From: Flavobacteriales bacterium UBA1820
Lineage (GTDB): Bacteria > Bacteroidota > Bacteroidia > Flavobacteriales > UBA1820
Length of the DNA stretch: 14,936 nt
Assembly: GCA_002314265.1 (NCBI GenBank)
Contig: DCEW01000084.1
Coordinates: 1 to 14,936, forward strand
Direction of reading: 5' to 3'
Under the pieces are notes generated by a model, which saw only the letters and a program-made list of their open reading frames with translations, ran no database searches and was not told the DNA's origin. The stretch's first letter is position 1. Each line of letters opens with the position of its first letter. This document shows positions 7,897-14,909 of the stretch, one piece after another. Made by a program: the position numbers and the translations under genes.

Positions 7897-9771
7897 TTAC
7901 AAAATCTCTTTTGGATCGACAGACAGTATCCGGCCTTCTATCAGAGTTATCCAGGCTCTTCCATCGGGACCTTCCACTATCTTGTTCGCTGCGGAGTTAC
8001 CCGCATCGAACGTCCATTTTACGGCGCCGGTCATCCCGTCCACCGCAAATACCTGTCCGCGTCTGTTGGTCAGGAAAACGAGACCGTTTTCCATCTCTGC
8101 AGGCGGACACGGAGTGTGTTCGTAACCGTATTTGCAATCCGAAGCCCAGACTTGCTCGAAATCATCCGAAGCCGTCGAAACGCAAACCAGCACATCATTC
8201 ATGGTTTTGGCGTACACTCGCTCCCCATCCTTGGACAGACAAAGAGCTTCGCGTACAGTATTAAGGTTTGTTCTCCAAAGTTGTTTTCCGTCGGCAAGAT
8301 TTATCGCCGTCATGTACCGATCGGGTGCTACGATGAACACCTTCCCATGACTTACCACCGGAACTACATTGCCGGGCGAATAGAGTTTCTGCGCGCTGCC
8401 GTTGGTCCATTTCCATACCACATCGCCATTTTCCCGATCGATGCAGTAAAGGTACTTGTCCCAGCAACCGGCCAGAATCCGATCCCCGGCTATGGTAGGA
8501 CGGCCCTGGAACAGGCCGTCGCCTATTTTCTTTTTCCAGATCACCCGGCCTGTCTTGCAGTCGAACTTGACGAATTCGCCGAAACTGCCGCCGATATAAC
8601 CGTATCCTTTTTCATCGGCCACGCCATCGCCCGGCACCGCCGATCCCATATTGAAACTCCAAAGTTTCTTTCCATTCTTCGGGTTGTACCCGGCGATCTC
8701 TCCGTCCGAAACAGCCGCAACGACCACCCCGGCTCCCACGAAAGGAGTAGAATAAATGGTCGGTCCCTTGGGCGTCTGCCAAAGCAGCTTCTTCGTCTTG
8801 ATGTCCAGGCATTTCAAACGCCCTTCCGAGGTGCCGTACACGATGGTCCGCTTCGTGGGGAAGCATACGCCCGTATAGACGGAAGCTGAATCCTGGTAGG
8901 AGAAAGGCACCTTTACTGCATCGTTCATCGGCTCGTGATACACCCCTTCGAACGGTTCCCCGATGGCGGACAGATCACCGCTTTGCGGGATAACCCAACC
9001 GAGTTCCTCTGCATATCCGTTCTTTTCCTGATGTTTGGCGATGCGGATCGAATCCGGCGTGAAGACAACCGAATTGTACACCCCGTTGTCCGAAGGCTTC
9101 CCGAGCATCGTAATGGCCATAAAGCCGGGAATACCGTCGTAATTCTTGAGCCAGAACGAGTGGTGATGTCCGTTGATATGCAGGATGGTATTGTATTTCT
9201 TGAGGACATTGACCACATCCTTATAATTGGAAAGCCCCTCCCCCAGCGGGTAATGAGCCACCGACACCACTTTCTTGCCCGGACGATAACGTTTGGAGAG
9301 TTCCTCGTCGAGCCAAATGATGTCTTCTTTCTTGACCGCCCCGTCGCCCATCTTCAGATAAGGGCCGGTCGAATAACCTATAAATATATAATCACCCGCC
9401 TCGACGACGAAGCGGTCGTTTTTCCAAAGATCGATGATGGTTTTGCAGGCACTTTCCGACCAGTTGGTCTCGTGGTTGCCCGGGACGAAGAAATAGGGCA
9501 CCTGCAGCGCCTTGAGCTTGTCATATACGTTTTGCAACTCGGCGTCGGATCCCACATTGGACACGTCGCCGGCAACAATCACAAAGTCATATCCCGATTT
9601 GTTCACATTCTCGATGGCCTGTGCGAGATTCTCGTCCGCTACCGTGCCGGGAGAAACGTGCATATCGGCAAACACCGCTACACGCAATGTATCACCCACC
9701 TGGATCTGTGCCCCAAGAGCCAGACACACAAGTGAGAAAACCAACGAGAACAAACCTTTCAAAAGTCTCAT
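7897..9771 (-). CDS. Periplasmic metallophosphoesterase fused to a PQQ-type beta-propeller
   Basis: A signal peptide (1 to about 21, LVCLALGAQ) exports the 624-residue protein. Residues about 28-245 are a calcineurin-like metallophosphoesterase with every metal-ligand motif present: D36xH38 (FADMH), GD69 (VAGDVSN), GN99H100E, H173 (VAHYP) and GH202xH204 (GHHH). It should hydrolyse a phosphate mono- or diester using two metal ions. Residues about 280-620 are a beta-propeller of seven to eight PQQ/BamB-like blades, visible as repeats such as GRLKCLDIKTKKLLW, GEFVKFDCKTGRVIW and GQVFAVDGMTGAVKW. No quinoprotein dehydrogenase active site is evident, so the propeller more likely binds ligand or partner protein. 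The gene heads the SusC/SusD operon (45-base gap), so it probably trims phosphate from the imported substrate. It could instead act on a cell-envelope phospholipid or sugar phosphate. The start is the first ATG before the signal peptide. Confidence 0.9.
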   Translation of the reverse strand: MRLLKGLFSLVFSLVCLALGAQIQVGDTLRVAVFADMHVSPGTVADENLAQAIENVNKSGYDFVIVAGDVSNVGSDAELQNVYDKLKALQVPYFFVPGNHETNWSESACKTIIDLWKNDRFVVEAGDYIFIGYSTGPYLKMGDGAVKKEDIIWLDEELSKRYRPGKKVVSVAHYPLGEGLSNYKDVVNVLKKYNTILHINGHHHSFWLKNYDGIPGFMAITMLGKPSDNGVYNSVVFTPDSIRIAKHQEKNGYAEELGWVIPQSGDLSAIGEPFEGVYHEPMNDAVKVPFSYQDSASVYTGVCFPTKRTIVYGTSEGRLKCLDIKTKKLLWQTPKGPTIYSTPFVGAGVVVAAVSDGEIAGYNPKNGKKLWSFNMGSAVPGDGVADEKGYGYIGGSFGEFVKFDCKTGRVIWKKKIGDGLFQGRPTIAGDRILAGCWDKYLYCIDRENGDVVWKWTNGSAQKLYSPGNVVPVVSHGKVFIVAPDRYMTAINLADGKQLWRTNLNTVREALCLSKDGERVYAKTMNDVLVCVSTASDDFEQVWASDCKYGYEHTPCPPAEMENGLVFLTNRRGQVFAVDGMTGAVKWTFDAGNSAANKIVEGPDGRAWITLIEGRILSVDPKEIL

Positions 9772-9848
9772 TATGTTACACTTATGTTAAAAAATCTTTT
9801 CGACTCCCCTGCCGGGAAACCATGAAACCCCCACAGGATACGTCTGAA

Positions 9849-9856
9849 CAAAGATA
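9849..9856 (-). promoter_or_regulatory. Candidate -7 box of the phosphoesterase-SusC-SusD operon
   Basis: The minus strand reads TATCTTTG, matching TAnnTTTG, 77 bases before the phosphoesterase ATG, giving a leader of about 70 bases. No TTTG stands at the -33 spacing, so the promoter may depend on an activator, as inducible uptake operons often do. Confidence 0.4.
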
Positions 9857-10006
9857 CATCTTAAAATGTAATTCGTACACCATTGGGCAAGCACCAATTA
9901 AAATTTTAAGTATTTTTTCGACGAAACAATATTATTAACGTTTTAAACAGGCAAAAATGAGCTTTTTCGAATGTTAAAGAATTGTATCTTCCTTTTTCCC
10001 GTTGTT

Positions 10007-10098
10007 AAAAAAAACGCAAGGGAAGCGTTTCCGATACAGCTTCCCGCCAAGGGAAATCCGGCGCAAAAGACCGTCTCAAAAAGGAGAAAAAGAGGTCT
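10007..10098 (-). terminator. Terminator region of the LytTR gene (two candidate hairpins)
   Basis: Two minus-strand hairpins follow the stop at 10120. The nearer pairs AGACC with GGTCT (10094-10098 with 10068-10072) around a long T-rich loop and is followed by TTTT. It is weak. The farther is a 7-bp stem, GGGAAGC/GCTTCCC (10039-10045 with 10020-10026), with a 12-base loop, then TTGCG and eight Ts (10007-10014). Either could separate this gene from the operon downstream. Confidence 0.45.
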
Positions 10099-10119
10099 GA
10101 CGACAAAAAAAGAAGGGAT

Positions 10120-10839
10120 TTAACGCAAAATCTTCTGCTGCTCTTCCGAAAGATACTTCCGGGTCAAGGGAAGTCGTGTCCCGAGTACCTCGACCGAATT
10201 GCCATCCATCCAGTCGATCTTGTCCACCGCGACCGTATAAGAGCGGTGTATGCGCAAAAACCGATCCGGGGGAAGGGAGGCCGTAAAATTGGACAAAGTA
10301 TTGTATACCAGAATACTTCTCTTTTCACAAACGATCTTCACATAATCCTTTACACTTTCGGCATAGGCGATCTCCTCCAGCGGAAGGCGCATGTAGCGCT
10401 TGTTCACCTTTACAAAAACAAAATCGCGGGCACACCCCTCCGGAAAGCGCTGCCGGTTTTCATATGCTTGACACAAGGCCAGATGGCGACGCAACCGCTC
10501 CACACAAAAGGCCAGACGCTCGGCCGGACAAGGCATCACCAGATAATCCACTACCCCGGCTACCCCATAACTCTGTGCTGCTCCCGCGCCATCGCTGGCC
10601 AAGACAACCAACAGCGGTGTGGTGGCTTCCTCCGCCCGCAAGAGCAAGGGCACTCCGGGGGCCAAAGCGACCTCGCTGTCCAGGAAAATGACCTCGGCCG
10701 CCTGCCGTTGCAGATGCTCCAGCAAGGCACGAAGCGTATCGTATTGGCCCGAAAGTTCAAAATCGGGCAACTGGGAAAACACTCCCCGCAAGGCATCTGC
10801 ACGGGAAGGGTCGGAAGAAAGGATCAGTACATTTTTCAT
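10120..10839 (-). CDS. LytTR-family DNA-binding response regulator with atypical receiver
   Basis: The product is a 239-residue transcription regulator. Residues 1 to about 115 have the receiver fold (MKNVLILSSD, then VIFLDS with the expected phosphoacceptor Asp54). Residues about 140-239 are a LytTR DNA-binding domain, with the typical RDFVFVKVNKRYMRLPLEEI, YAESVKDYVKI, LSNFTASLPPDRFLRIHRSY and DGNSVEVLGTRLPLTRKY. The receiver is unusual: only Asp10 is seen where an acidic pair is normal, and the invariant Lys of the K-P motif is Met102 (VMPC). It may therefore be regulated without phosphorylation. An in-frame ATG at 10923 would add 28 residues but lies upstream of a well-formed promoter (10892-10924), so I place the start at 10839. 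No histidine kinase adjoins it. It diverges from the acetyltransferase operon and sits upstream of the SusCD operon in the same orientation, so either could be its target. Confidence 0.88.
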   Translation of the reverse strand: MKNVLILSSDPSRADALRGVFSQLPDFELSGQYDTLRALLEHLQRQAAEVIFLDSEVALAPGVPLLLRAEEATTPLLVVLASDGAGAAQSYGVAGVVDYLVMPCPAERLAFCVERLRRHLALCQAYENRQRFPEGCARDFVFVKVNKRYMRLPLEEIAYAESVKDYVKIVCEKRSILVYNTLSNFTASLPPDRFLRIHRSYTVAVDKIDWMDGNSVEVLGTRLPLTRKYLSEEQQKILR

Positions 10840-10891
10840 CGTTCTGCAAAGGCTCGCGAGCAACCCTGCGTCCAAAAATACGATTTTTCGA

Positions 10892-10924
10892 CAAATATAC
10901 CTTCCTTTCTCCCCGAATGGCAAA
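10892..10924 (-). promoter_or_regulatory. Promoter of the LytTR gene
   Basis: The minus strand shows TTTG (10921-10924), a 21-base spacer and TATATTTG (10892-10899), matching both Bacteroidota promoter boxes at normal spacing. Transcription would begin near 10885, about 45 bases before the ATG at 10839. This excludes the upstream ATG at 10923 as the start. Confidence 0.6.
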
Positions 10925-10936
10925 CATCAGCCGATT

Positions 10937-10977
10937 TTTGCCGAAGTATTTGCCGATCGAAAGTCGTTTTTTGCCAT
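10937..10977. repeat. Three TTTGCC repeats between divergent promoters, possible operator
   Basis: TTTGCCGA occurs at 10937 and 10949, and TTTGCCAT at 10970, between the LytTR promoter and the acetyltransferase promoter. The last two start 21 bases apart, two helical turns, the spacing known for paired LytTR sites. The sequence does not closely match the published LytTR site consensus, so the operator role is a guess from position and spacing. Confidence 0.3.
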
Positions 10978-10985
10978 AAATAGCC

Positions 10986-10993
10986 TAAATTTG
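10986..10993 (+). promoter_or_regulatory. Candidate -7 box of the acetyltransferase-deacetylase-GH9 operon
   Basis: TAAATTTG matches TAnnTTTG, 59 bases before the ATG at 11053. The -33 TTTG is missing at the right distance (the nearest is 12 bases away), which would fit an activator-dependent promoter. Confidence 0.45.
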
Positions 10994-10999
10994 TCCGGA

Positions 11000-11016
11000 G
11001 GTGTCATCGGGACACC
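11000..11016 (+). other. Hairpin at the 5' end of the operon leader
   Basis: GGTGTC (11000-11005) and GACACC (11011-11016) pair around a 5-base loop, right at the transcription start expected from the -7 box at 10986-10993. There is no following T-run, so it is not a terminator. It could protect the 5' end of the mRNA or be an inverted-repeat protein site. Confidence 0.35.
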
Positions 11017-11052
11017 GAAAAAGAAAACCTTAACTATTTTAATCCGGAAAAA

Positions 11053-12240
11053 ATGGAAAAGAAAGAACGCATCAAGGCGATCGATGTCCTGCGCGGGCTG
11101 ACTGTCGCCACGATGATCATGGTGAACAACCCTGGCACTTGGGGGGCGATTTATCCTCCGCTCAAACATGCCGCGTGGAGCGGTTGCACGCCCACCGACC
11201 TGGTATTCCCCTTCTTTATGTTTATCGTCGGGGCTTCGATGTGGTTCGTCTTCAGCAAAGCCGGGCATCGGTTTGCCGGAGGCTTGGGCAAGAAAGTGAT
11301 CAAGCGAGCCGTGATGATCTACCTGGTAGGCTTTCTGCTGGCCTGGTATCCGTTCTTCTCATTCCCCATCGAACTGGTTCCGCACCGGTTCCTGGGCATG
11401 GAATTCTCCTTCCCCGCGATGAAAAACCTCGAAACGATCCGCATCATGGGGGTTTTGGCACGCATCGGTGTAGCCTACGGACTGACCGGACTGCTGATCC
11501 TGTGGTTGAAGAAGGTAAAATATATTCTGGCGGCCGCCGTGGTGATCCTGCTGGGATACTGGGCCATCCTGCACCTTTTCTATACAGGCGAAAGTTTCAT
11601 GGCCCTCGAAGGCAATGCCGTACAGCGGCTCGACTTGTGGCTTCTGGGCTCCGCACACGTATATAAAGGTTATGGAACGGCCTTCGACCCCGAAGGCCTG
11701 CTCTCGACCCTGCCCTCGATGGTAAACATCATCCTGGGCTACATGGCCGGACGGTGCATTGCCCGCAACGAGAACAAACTCCTGGCCAGCCAGCAACTGA
11801 TGTTCTGGGGAGCACTCGGCGTGATGATCGCCTTGGGATGGGACTACGCCTTCCCGATCAACAAACCGCTGTGGACCAGTTCCTATGTGCTGTTTTCCTG
11901 CGGATGGGCTTCGATCCTGCTGGGGATGCTCATCTACGTGATCGACGTGCGCCACAAGGACCGCTGGACCAATCCTGCGCTGGTCTTCGGGATGAACCCG
12001 CTGTTCATCTTCGCCCTCTCAGCTTTGGTTGCAAAGACGCTTGCTCTGATCAAAGTGCCGTACGACGGAGGCATGCTCTCGATGCAACCGTTCCTGTTCA
12101 AGACGATTTTCATTCCCTTGGGCGGACTGTTCACGGACGACCTGCGGCTGGCTTCGCTGTTCTTTGCCATCTTCTACATCGTGTTGTTCTGGCTCATTGC
12201 CCGCATCCTGTACAAAAAGAACATCTTTATCAAACTCTAA
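11053..12240 (+). CDS. HGSNAT/NagX-type transmembrane N-acetyltransferase (DUF1624/DUF5009 family)
   Basis: The 395-residue inner-membrane protein has about ten hydrophobic segments. Its N-terminus RIKAIDVLRGLTVATMIMVN and the following HAAWSGCTPTDLVFPFFMF match the catalytic region of human heparan-alpha-glucosaminide N-acetyltransferase. There a His in the equivalent HASW context takes part in acetyl transfer from cytosolic acetyl-CoA to a terminal glucosamine on the far side of the membrane. The corresponding residue here is His39. Bacterial relatives are often labelled NagX and lie in amino-sugar loci. The gene is first in an operon, 10 bases before the deacetylase and upstream of GH9. 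The natural reading is acetylation of glucosamine released in the periplasm. Acetylation of another amine or hydroxyl is possible, since bacterial members have few tested substrates. The start follows an A-rich leader with no strong Shine-Dalgarno. Confidence 0.85.
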   Translation: MEKKERIKAIDVLRGLTVATMIMVNNPGTWGAIYPPLKHAAWSGCTPTDLVFPFFMFIVGASMWFVFSKAGHRFAGGLGKKVIKRAVMIYLVGFLLAWYPFFSFPIELVPHRFLGMEFSFPAMKNLETIRIMGVLARIGVAYGLTGLLILWLKKVKYILAAAVVILLGYWAILHLFYTGESFMALEGNAVQRLDLWLLGSAHVYKGYGTAFDPEGLLSTLPSMVNIILGYMAGRCIARNENKLLASQQLMFWGALGVMIALGWDYAFPINKPLWTSSYVLFSCGWASILLGMLIYVIDVRHKDRWTNPALVFGMNPLFIFALSALVAKTLALIKVPYDGGMLSMQPFLFKTIFIPLGGLFTDDLRLASLFFAIFYIVLFWLIARILYKKNIFIKL

Positions 12241-12250
12241 TGCCGGGAAT

Positions 12251-13039
12251 ATGAAAAAACTCGCCATTCTGCTGATGTTGCTGCCCGCCAGCCTGTGGGC
12301 ACAAATCCTCCACGTGGACAACCCGCAAGCGATGACTTGGGTAGAGGGCGCCATCGAACGCGGCGACCGCACGGAAAAAAAGATCTCCCTGGTATTTACT
12401 TCGGACGGATTCATCGACGGTTATCAGACGATCCGTGCCACGCTGAAAAAGTACGGAATCAAGGGAGCGTTCTTTTTCACCGGCAACTTCTACCGCATGC
12501 CCGAATGTGCCCCCATCGTCAAAGGCCTGAAAAAAGACGGGCACTACCTCGGACCGCATTCCGACCGGCATCTGCTCTGGTGCGCCTGGGAAGATCGGGA
12601 CAGCCTGCTGGTGGACAAGATCGCCGTGTACAAGGACATCATGGACAACTACGGAGAAATGGCCCGCTTCGGCATCAAACTCAAGAAAGCGCCCCTGATG
12701 ATCCCTCCCTACGAGTATTACAACGCAAAAACGGCCGCCTGGGCCAACGAGTTGGGTGTACAACTGGTCAATTTCTCCCCGGGCACCGGATCGAATGCCG
12801 ACTACACCACCCCCGACGCCTCGAATTACCGCTCCAGCCAGCAGATCTACGACCGCATCCTGGCCTATGAAGCCGAACACGAAGACGGCTTGAACGGATT
12901 CCTGCTGCTGGTCCACTTCGGGGTCGATCCGCGCCGCACGGACAAATTTTACGACCGCCTGGACGACCTGATCGTCGAACTCCAGCGCAGAGGCTACGAG
13001 TTTGTCCCCATCACGGAACAAATCCGCGTAAAAAATTAA
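12251..13039 (+). CDS. Secreted NodB-fold polysaccharide deacetylase-like protein, altered active site
   Basis: The frame is open from 12164, but the MKKLAILLMLL signal peptide (1 to about 17, ASLWA-Q) fixes the start at 12251, giving 262 residues. The NodB fold is seen in KYGIKGAFFFTGNFY (67-81), the metal-binding HSDRH (H103, H107) and the terminal LVH222. Two family motifs are changed. The TFDDG motif reads FTSDG (49-53): the metal-binding Asp52 is kept, but the Asp that normally acts as catalytic base is Ser51. The RxPY-type motif reads IPPY (151-154), losing the Arg. The D-x-W-type motif is also not obvious. Metal binding looks possible, but the chemistry may differ from classic N-deacetylation, for example another amide or ester, or binding only. 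It lies 10 bases after the acetyltransferase and 34 before GH9, in one operon. Location is probably periplasmic. Confidence 0.82.
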   Translation: MKKLAILLMLLPASLWAQILHVDNPQAMTWVEGAIERGDRTEKKISLVFTSDGFIDGYQTIRATLKKYGIKGAFFFTGNFYRMPECAPIVKGLKKDGHYLGPHSDRHLLWCAWEDRDSLLVDKIAVYKDIMDNYGEMARFGIKLKKAPLMIPPYEYYNAKTAAWANELGVQLVNFSPGTGSNADYTTPDASNYRSSQQIYDRILAYEAEHEDGLNGFLLLVHFGVDPRRTDKFYDRLDDLIVELQRRGYEFVPITEQIRVKN

Positions 13040-13073
13040 GAACCTATCACATACATCACAAAACGACAAACTA

Positions 13074-14909
13074 ATGAAGAAAACATTATTTGCCATTCCC
13101 CTGCTGCTGGTCGGGGTGCTGCTCTTGGCCGGATGCGGCGGAGCGAACGTAAACGGATGGATCCGCATCAACCAGTTGGGCTATCTGCCCAAATCGGACA
13201 AAATCGCGGTCATGCTCATCCTGGATTCCGTACAGGCCAAAAAATCGGTCGAAGTCAAATCCTTCGTCCTGAAGGATTCCGCTACGGGAAAAACCGTCAA
13301 GAAATTCAAGGTAGAGAAGAACTTCGGCCCTTGGGAACAGTTCGACAACACCGTACGGCTGAATTTCTCCGACTTCCAGACCCCGGGAACCTACTACCTC
13401 GAAGCACGGGGAGTAAAATCGCCCTGCTTCCGCATCGGCACGCAGGTCTATGACGGTACGGCCGACTTCCTGCTGAACTACCTGCGCCAGCAGCGCTGCG
13501 GCTGGAACCCCTACCTGCAGGATTCCTGCCACGTCGACGACGGATTCATCGCCTGGTCCAACGACCGGCGCCTGGAGGGCAAGCACATCGACGTAGTAGG
13601 CGGATGGCACGATGCAACCGACTACCTGCAATATTCCACCACGTCGCTCAACACCATCTTCCAGATGCTCTTTGCCTACCAGCAAAACCCGCAAGCCTTC
13701 GGCGACCAGTACGATGCCAACGGCATGCCGGGTGCCAACGGGATCCCCGACATCATCGACGAAGCCCGCTGGGGGCTCGACTGGGCACTGAAGATGAACC
13801 CGAAGAAAAACCTGATGTTCAACCAGATCGCTGACGACCGCGACCACATCGGCTTCCGTCTGCCCACCAACGACCCGGCCCGCTACGGCCGGAAAGGCCC
13901 GGAACGCCCCGTTTACCAGGTAACCGGAGAACCGCAGGTGCGCGGCGAATTTATGAACAACACCACCGGGGTATCCAGCACGGCCGGCAAGTTCGCTTCC
14001 ACCTTTGCCATGGGCGCACAAGTCCTGCAAGCGTTCGATCCCGAATACGCCGCCAAACTCCGCACCAAGGCCAAGGAAGCCTACGAGTTTGCCCTGACCA
14101 AACCGGGCGCACAGCAAACCGCCAGCGTTGTTTCCCCCTACATCTACGCCGAGGACAACTGGGCGGATGACATGGAGCTGGCTGCCATCCAACTGGACTA
14201 CCTGGGACAAGGCGGGGAGTACATCGAGGAGGCCCTCAAATACGCGGCCATGGAGCCCGTTACCCCGTGGATGGGTGCCGATACGGCCAGCCACTACCAG
14301 TGGTATCCCTTCGTCAACCTGGGACACTATTTCCTGGCTCAGAATGCCAAAGGAGCCGAGCGCGACACGGTCATCGCTTACATGAAGAAAGGCTTGGAAG
14401 GCATCCTCAAACGCGGAGAGACCAATCCCTTCCTCAACGGAGTACCCTTTATCTGGTGTTCCAACAACCTGGTTGCAGCGGCCATCACCCAGTGCCGCCT
14501 CTACCAGCAGCTCACCGGCAGCGACGAATTTGCCGAAATGGAAGCCTCGCTGCGCGACTGGCTCTTCGGATGCAACCCTTGGGGTACTTCGATGATCGTC
14601 GGACTGCCTTCGTGGGGCGACTATCCGGAAGACCCGCACTCCTCGTACCGCGATGGCGGCAAGAAACTGGCCGCTACTCCCGGTGGACTGGTGGACGGCC
14701 CTGTTTACTCGACCATCTACAACGGACTCATCGGCATCCGCCTGTCCAAGGAAGATGTCTACGCTCCGTTCCAGACCACCCTGTGCGTGTACCACGACGA
14801 CTACGGCGACTACTCGACCAACGAGCCGACCATGGACGGCACAGCCAGCCTGTCGTTCTACCTGTCCGCCATGCAGCAGATGGGGCAGAAACAGGCCGAG
14901 GGCAAATGA
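13074..14909 (+). CDS. Lipoprotein GH9 glycoside hydrolase with CelD_N Ig-like domain
   Basis: The product is a 611-residue lipoprotein (MKKTLFAIPLLLVGVLLLAGC, Cys21). An Ig-like CelD_N domain follows (about 28-122; INQLGYLP, GTYYLEARGVKSPCFRIG), then the (alpha/alpha)6 GH9 catalytic domain (about 125-600). The catalytic motifs are intact: GGWHDATD with Asp180 and Asp183 for the nucleophilic water, and STNEPTMD with Glu584 as general acid. DNWADDMELAA (361-371), GCNPWGTSMIVG (499-510) and the PHSS His522 also match GH9. No carbohydrate-binding module or dockerin is present. The family includes endoglucanases, beta-glucosidases and exo-beta-glucosaminidases. The operon partners (N-acetyltransferase, deacetylase-like protein) make an exo-glucosaminidase on chitosan- or GlcN-containing oligosaccharides plausible, but a beta-glucan enzyme cannot be excluded. 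Only 27 bases follow it in the window, so more operon genes may lie beyond. No TTA, CTA or TCA codon occurs after codon 5. Confidence 0.93.
   Translation: MKKTLFAIPLLLVGVLLLAGCGGANVNGWIRINQLGYLPKSDKIAVMLILDSVQAKKSVEVKSFVLKDSATGKTVKKFKVEKNFGPWEQFDNTVRLNFSDFQTPGTYYLEARGVKSPCFRIGTQVYDGTADFLLNYLRQQRCGWNPYLQDSCHVDDGFIAWSNDRRLEGKHIDVVGGWHDATDYLQYSTTSLNTIFQMLFAYQQNPQAFGDQYDANGMPGANGIPDIIDEARWGLDWALKMNPKKNLMFNQIADDRDHIGFRLPTNDPARYGRKGPERPVYQVTGEPQVRGEFMNNTTGVSSTAGKFASTFAMGAQVLQAFDPEYAAKLRTKAKEAYEFALTKPGAQQTASVVSPYIYAEDNWADDMELAAIQLDYLGQGGEYIEEALKYAAMEPVTPWMGADTASHYQWYPFVNLGHYFLAQNAKGAERDTVIAYMKKGLEGILKRGETNPFLNGVPFIWCSNNLVAAAITQCRLYQQLTGSDEFAEMEASLRDWLFGCNPWGTSMIVGLPSWGDYPEDPHSSYRDGGKKLAATPGGLVDGPVYSTIYNGLIGIRLSKEDVYAPFQTTLCVYHDDYGDYSTNEPTMDGTASLSFYLSAMQQMGQKQAEGK

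Larger units (their letters stand above)
9772..10119. other. Intergenic region between the LytTR gene and the phosphoesterase operon
   Basis: No coding sequence is apparent in these 348 bases. They contain the terminator structures of the LytTR gene (10007-10098), a -7 box for the phosphoesterase operon (9849-9856) and, between them, AT-rich DNA with several A/T runs (9890-9960) of the kind often found upstream of Bacteroidota promoters. Confidence 0.6.

Noticed and set aside
10064..10100. A GACCGTCTCAAAAAG motif that recalls insertion-sequence ends.
   Set aside because: No transposase, matching inverted end or target duplication is seen nearby. A weak terminator for the LytTR gene explains it better.
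10840..10923. An upstream in-frame ATG that would lengthen the LytTR protein by 28 residues.
   Set aside because: The extension does not resemble a receiver N-terminus, and it would start upstream of the well-formed promoter at 10892-10924. The receiver begins normally at MKNVLILSSD.
12164..12250. An upstream in-frame ATG for the deacetylase, overlapping the acetyltransferase gene.
   Set aside because: The extra residues (Ser/Cys-rich) are an out-of-frame reading of the acetyltransferase end, and a clear signal peptide begins at 12251.
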